Assembly: GCA_035541775.1 (NCBI GenBank)
Contig: DATKMP010000060.1
Location: forward strand, 1 to 25,749
Length of the DNA stretch: 25,749 nucleotides
Reading direction: 5' to 3'
Origin: DATKMP01 sp035541775
GTDB lineage: Bacteria; Bacteroidota; Ignavibacteria; UBA10030
Made by a program: the position numbers and the translations under genes. This document shows positions 22,734 through 25,749 of this stretch, in pieces. Positions within the stretch are counted from its first letter, which is position 1. Each line of letters opens with the position of its first letter. Below the pieces are notes generated by a model, which was not told where the DNA came from, did no database searches, and worked only from the letters and a program-made list of their open reading frames with translations.

Positions 22734-24152
22734 TTATTTATTCGCAATCTCGTCGGCGACACGATTGGCAAGGTCGTACGCATTCTTGATACAATCGCCG
22801 ACGGAAATGCCGCCGCAATAATTACCGGCAAAAAATATTCCGGGATGTTGTTCTTCAAATTCGTTCAAAGCATCCATCGTGTGTTGATAGCCAAGTTCAT
22901 ACTGTGGTATGGATTTGGGCCAGCGTGTCAGGTGTAAATATACAGGTTTTCCTGAAATTTGCATGGCAGTTTGCAATTCGTTCAAGGTAACATCGACGAT
23001 CTGTTCATCGTTCAGATCAAACATTTCCGGCTGGCGCGCGCCGCCGATGAACGCATTGAGCGCTGTCATACCGTTCGGTGCACGCCCGGGAAATAAACTG
23101 GAAGTCCACAGGCATCCGAGAATCTTTCTTTTTTCGATGGATGGAATAAGATATCCGAATCCGTTCAACGGGTGCGCAATGTCGTTTCGATGATATCCGA
23201 GAAAAAGGGAAACAACAGGTGGATAATAAATAGAAGTGAGAGTAGGCGCTATTTCTTTTGAAAGTGATTTGAGAATCGACGCAGCATCGTATGCGGCGGT
23301 GGCGAACACAACATAATCTGCCTCGATCTCTGTCGGTATTTCGTTGTGGCGATATTCGACAAGATAGCGGCGCACATCCGTTTCCGTAGGCGGTGCAGCA
23401 TGCTCGATGGCAAGATCTTGAATAGCTATGACTTTGGCATTTAGTGCGATTTCTTTTTTCAACGCTGCAGCAAGAGCATTGGGCAGCGTTTGCATGCCGC
23501 TCCGAAACGAAAATGTTTCTGCGCGGTCTTTTGCTTTTTCCGCACGCTGCTTGCGTTCGTGCGCGCCTTGAATCATGCCTTTCACAAGTCCGCCGTATCG
23601 TTCTTCCAGCGCGTATAATTTTGGAAACGCCGAACGCACGCTGAGCCGATCCGGCCTTCCCGCAAAGACGCCGGCAACGAATGGATCGATCGCGTAATCG
23701 GAAAATTCCTTTCCCAGACGACGCGTCACAAATTCTGCAACGCTTTCTTCTTTGTCTGCACGCCCGATGAACGGCTCTTTCATCAACCGCAGTTTGCCCC
23801 GGGCAGAAAATAATTTCGATGTGAGGAACGATCCCGCGCCGAGCGGCAGCGCCCTCAATTGTCCGTTGCGGAGAATAAACCGATTGTTGCCGTCGGGATT
23901 GGCGTATTGAAATTCATGTTCTAATTTTAAATCAGAAATTAATTCTTTGATGAGCGGCGTGGTTTCTAATCCGGTGTTGGCGCCGGTTTCGTACAGAAAT
24001 CCTTGATCGCGTACCGATTTCATCGTGCCGCCGGCTTCGGAATCTTTTGCAAGAAGCGTTACGCCGATGCCGCGTTTTTTCAGCCAATAGGCAGCGCACA
24101 ATCCGCTGATGCCTTCGCCAATGACAATGACATTTGTTTTTGCCGGTCCCAT
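22734..24152 (-). CDS. hemG: protoporphyrinogen oxidase (oxygen-dependent HemY/PPOX type)
   Basis: The protein is 472 residues with the start taken at 24152, just before the FAD-binding strand. An in-frame ATG at 24239 would add 29 unrelated residues and run into the promoter of the divergent gene. The family is FAD-dependent, oxidises protoporphyrinogen IX (or coproporphyrinogen III in some lineages) and also goes by hemY. The dinucleotide motif is VIGEGISGL with Gly12, Gly14 and Gly17; Glu13 replaces the common Gly. EAGGTMKSVRDQGFLYETGA follows at about 39-58, as in amine-oxidase-like flavoproteins. The C-terminal FFAGNYCGGISVGDCIKNA is the typical FAD-closing motif. Its product route, haem, is consumed heavily by the cytochromes nearby. 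No strong ribosome site is seen. Confidence 0.9.
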   Translation of the reverse strand: MGPAKTNVIVIGEGISGLCAAYWLKKRGIGVTLLAKDSEAGGTMKSVRDQGFLYETGANTGLETTPLIKELISDLKLEHEFQYANPDGNNRFILRNGQLRALPLGAGSFLTSKLFSARGKLRLMKEPFIGRADKEESVAEFVTRRLGKEFSDYAIDPFVAGVFAGRPDRLSVRSAFPKLYALEERYGGLVKGMIQGAHERKQRAEKAKDRAETFSFRSGMQTLPNALAAALKKEIALNAKVIAIQDLAIEHAAPPTETDVRRYLVEYRHNEIPTEIEADYVVFATAAYDAASILKSLSKEIAPTLTSIYYPPVVSLFLGYHRNDIAHPLNGFGYLIPSIEKRKILGCLWTSSLFPGRAPNGMTALNAFIGGARQPEMFDLNDEQIVDVTLNELQTAMQISGKPVYLHLTRWPKSIPQYELGYQHTMDALNEFEEQHPGIFFAGNYCGGISVGDCIKNAYDLANRVADEIANK

Positions 24153-24232
24153 CGTGACTGTAAAGTAAGAAGGAAAATTGGAAAAAGGTAGTAAGAAACG
24201 CACATCGCCGAAGGGAATTCTTGCAATCCGGC

Positions 24233-24261
24233 TTGACAATGACCTGCCGAAGGCGTAACTT
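24233..24261 (+). promoter_or_regulatory. sigma70-like promoter for serine acetyltransferase
   Basis: TTGACA at 24233-24238 is separated by 17 bases from TAACTT at 24256-24261. Transcription would then begin near 24268. This leaves almost no leader for an ATG at 24270 and favours the ATG at 24297, which has GGAAAG upstream. Confidence 0.5.
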
Positions 24262-24296
24262 TTTTATGTATGCTTTATGTCGATGGAAAGAAATTT

Positions 24297-25151
24297 ATGA
24301 ATGCACCCGGAACATCAGCAATGGAATTCGTTGAAGAACTCAAAAAAAGCCGCGAACATCATTCGCTCGGCATTCAACTGAAAAAAGAAACGCAGGCGTT
24401 TATCGAAAACTGGCTCAGCATTCTTTTTCCGCATTTTTGCGCCGAGCAATATTCTTCGGCGGAAGAAATCCAGCTTCGCCTTTCGATGCTGGAACAGAAC
24501 CTGAAACATTTGTTGCTGCCCCTTGCGGCGGAATCCGATTTGAACGTGAACGCTATTGCGTCGGAGGTAATGCACGCGCAGCCGGAAATTCACCGCTTGC
24601 TTTGGCTCGATGCGCAGGCAATTACCAGCGGCGATCCTGCGGCAGAAAGTGTCGATGAAGTGATCCTTGCCTATCCGGGGTTTCTTGCCATCGCCATTTA
24701 TCGGCTGGCGCACGAATTTTACACGCGGCACGTTCCCATTTTTCCGCGGCTCTTAACGGAATATGCGCACGAAAAAACTTCGATCGATATTCATCCGGGC
24801 GCAACCATCGGCGAATCGTTCGCCATCGACCACGGCACCGGCATCGTCATCGGAGAATCGACGAACATTGGAACGAATGTAAAATTGTATCAGGGTGTAA
24901 CGCTCGGCGCATTGAGTGTCGATAAAAAACTTGCCAAGTCCAAACGCCATCCGACGATTGAAGACAATGTTGTTATTTACGCGCACGCGGTTATTCTTGG
25001 CGGCGAAACCGTTGTGGGACACAACAGCGTCATCGGCGGCAACGTGTGGTTGACACAAAGCGTTACGCCGTACTCGATCGTCTATCACGATCAGGAAGTG
25101 AAAGTGCAAAACCGGCTCGACCGCAGCAACATCATCGACTGGGTGATATGA
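24297..25151 (+). CDS. cysE: serine O-acetyltransferase (EpsC/CysE type)
   Basis: The protein is 284 residues from the chosen ATG at 24297 (GGAAAG upstream); 24270 is an alternative adding nine residues. It acetylates L-serine with acetyl-CoA in the first step of cysteine synthesis. An N-terminal helical SAT domain (about 10-155) is followed by a left-handed beta-helix of hexapeptide repeats (about 160-265). Key residues are His166 in DIHPGATIG and the Asp178-His179 pair in IDHGTGIVIGES. The loop LYQGVTLGALS binds substrate. The C-terminal tail is longer than in E. coli CysE and fits the EpsC-like branch of Bacteroidota and plants. The gene is divergent from PPOX, with its own promoter in the gap. 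Confidence 0.9.
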   Translation: MNAPGTSAMEFVEELKKSREHHSLGIQLKKETQAFIENWLSILFPHFCAEQYSSAEEIQLRLSMLEQNLKHLLLPLAAESDLNVNAIASEVMHAQPEIHRLLWLDAQAITSGDPAAESVDEVILAYPGFLAIAIYRLAHEFYTRHVPIFPRLLTEYAHEKTSIDIHPGATIGESFAIDHGTGIVIGESTNIGTNVKLYQGVTLGALSVDKKLAKSKRHPTIEDNVVIYAHAVILGGETVVGHNSVIGGNVWLTQSVTPYSIVYHDQEVKVQNRLDRSNIIDWVI

Positions 25152-25558
25152 TGATGCGAACTTTTTTGTTTCTTTGTTTATTTTTTGTTCCGCTGCTTGC
25201 TGTTGCACAAAAGCAGGAAGCGCGTCCGGTGGTAGGGAAGGGTGTTATTTTTTTCGGGCCTTCCGTTACGGAATCCGATACAATCAATGCCGACAATTCT
25301 GAAGCGCTCGGAGATTTTTCAACATATACGAATAAAGTTGTTGCCTTCCTGCAAAAGCAAAATATTGTTTTCAAATATCTTTCCGATCGCACCATTGAAA
25401 TTCAGTACGCCACCGTGAAGCACATGACCGTGTGCCGCGATACGCTGATGTTCGGCACCATTTTAACGGATGGCAAACATCCTCCGCAATTGCTCCCGCT
25501 GGTTCACACGGACGAAGAAGTAATTCAGGAAGTGAAGGGGTACTTTAATATAAAGTAA
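25148..25558 (+). CDS. small exported protein of unknown function
   Basis: The protein is 136 residues. Three ATGs in a row (25148, 25151, 25154) begin right at the stop of the serine acetyltransferase gene. The first overlaps it as ATGA, so translation is probably coupled. A signal peptide (MRTFLFLCLFFVPLLAVAQ) is clear. The mature 115 residues are mixed alpha/beta with one cysteine (TVCRDTLMFG) and no recognised domain. A link with cysteine synthesis is suggested only by the overlap. An open frame running further upstream lies within the acetyltransferase gene and is not counted. Confidence 0.7.
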   Translation: MMMRTFLFLCLFFVPLLAVAQKQEARPVVGKGVIFFGPSVTESDTINADNSEALGDFSTYTNKVVAFLQKQNIVFKYLSDRTIEIQYATVKHMTVCRDTLMFGTILTDGKHPPQLLPLVHTDEEVIQEVKGYFNIK

Positions 25559-25582
25559 GTTAATCGTGTTGGGAAGGACACT

Positions 25583-25599
25583 TTCTCTCTGAGAGAGAA
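25583..25599. terminator. short stem-loop after the small exported protein
   Basis: TTCTCTC (25583-25589) pairs with GAGAGAA (25593-25599) around a 3-base loop, 24 bases after the stop. It lacks a T-run, so function as a terminator is uncertain. Confidence 0.35.
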
Positions 25600-25608
25600 G
25601 GGAAACAC

Positions 25609-25749
25609 TGATCTTTACCCCATAAACGGGACATGAAGTTAAGACAAAGTGAGTTGTAATTCAAATTGCATCGGTGAAAGATTACCAAGAGTAGAATGCA
25701 ATCGATGTTGATTATAAAAAGTTTCAATGTATTCAAAGATACTCGTTCG
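25609..25749 (-). mobile_element. IS3-family insertion sequence, 3' end (continues beyond window)
   Basis: The IS edge is placed at 25609, where a sequence of the form TG...ACCCCATAAACGGGACA begins. That is similar to the terminal inverted repeats of the IS150/IS3 group, with the TG tip and the CCCC-ATAAA-GGACA core. The transposase end lies just inside it. The opposite inverted repeat and any target-site duplication are outside the window. Confidence 0.65.
25639..25749 (-). CDS. IS3-family transposase (OrfB), C-terminal end, partial
   Basis: Translating the minus strand from the window edge gives 36 residues to a TAA at 25639-25641. It contains SIFEYIETFYNQHRLHSTLG followed by NLSPMQFE. This is the well-known C-terminus of the IS3 OrfB DDE transposase (F-x-Y-I-E-x-F-Y-N-x-x-R-x-H-S-x-L-G-x-x-S-P-x-x-F-E), which lies just after the catalytic glutamate. 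The reading frame is intact here. The rest of the transposase, including the DDE residues, is beyond the window. Confidence 0.88.
   Translation of the reverse strand, partial: RTSIFEYIETFYNQHRLHSTLGNLSPMQFELQLTLS

Noticed and set aside
24153..24239. N-terminal extension of protoporphyrinogen oxidase
   Set aside because: The extra 29 residues resemble nothing, and the segment runs into the promoter region of the divergent gene.

Overview
The window looks like chromosome from a Gram-negative, anaerobic or facultative bacterium. It has outer-membrane beta-barrels, lipoprotein signals, a ferredoxin-linked 2-oxoacid oxidoreductase and a large battery of multiheme c-type cytochromes. Gene style and content fit the Bacteroidota/Chlorobiota side of the tree (Ignavibacteria-like) best. 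That placement is inference, because no rRNA or universal marker is present.

Layout. (1) 1-1945: the end of a 2-oxoacid:ferredoxin oxidoreductase operon (alpha subunit tail, TPP-binding beta, gamma) plus a small unknown protein. (2) About 2190-6607, minus strand: four gene cassettes separated by integron attC-like recombination sites, with no integrase visible. The cargo is an Lnt/nitrilase-like membrane protein, an outer-membrane barrel, a small unknown exported or membrane-anchored protein, and a HEPN-like protein. Two cassettes are bounded by perfect 15-bp cassette-specific inverted repeats, which is what intact circularisable cassettes should show. (3) 6608-7656: a gene-free stretch with a 40-bp tandem hairpin repeat, palindromes and a 41-bp tandem repeat that decays into a roughly 20-bp periodicity. 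(4) 7657-10104: alanine dehydrogenase and a 4-hydroxybutyrate/acetyl-CoA-type CoA-transferase. (5) 10323-19547: six multiheme cytochrome genes with 51 haem-binding motifs in total, plus one outer-membrane porin. (6) 19706-21946: CcmF, the haem ligation protein needed to mature such cytochromes. (7) 22012-25558: an unknown exported protein, protoporphyrinogen oxidase, serine acetyltransferase and a small exported protein. (8) 25609-25749: the end of an IS3-family insertion sequence that continues past the window.

How it may work together. Region 5 reads as a complete electron path across the envelope. A CbcL-like protein (13 c-haems plus a b-type membrane domain) and an ImcH/NapC-like 7-haem protein would take electrons from quinol in the inner membrane. 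A tetrahaem c554-like protein and a 14-haem protein would carry them through the periplasm. A porin would span the outer membrane, and two lipoprotein cytochromes could sit at the outer membrane or cell surface. Oxidation of 2-oxoacids and alanine (regions 1 and 4) could supply electrons, and the PPOX and CcmF genes support haem supply and attachment. The functional reading is inference from domain content and gene order.
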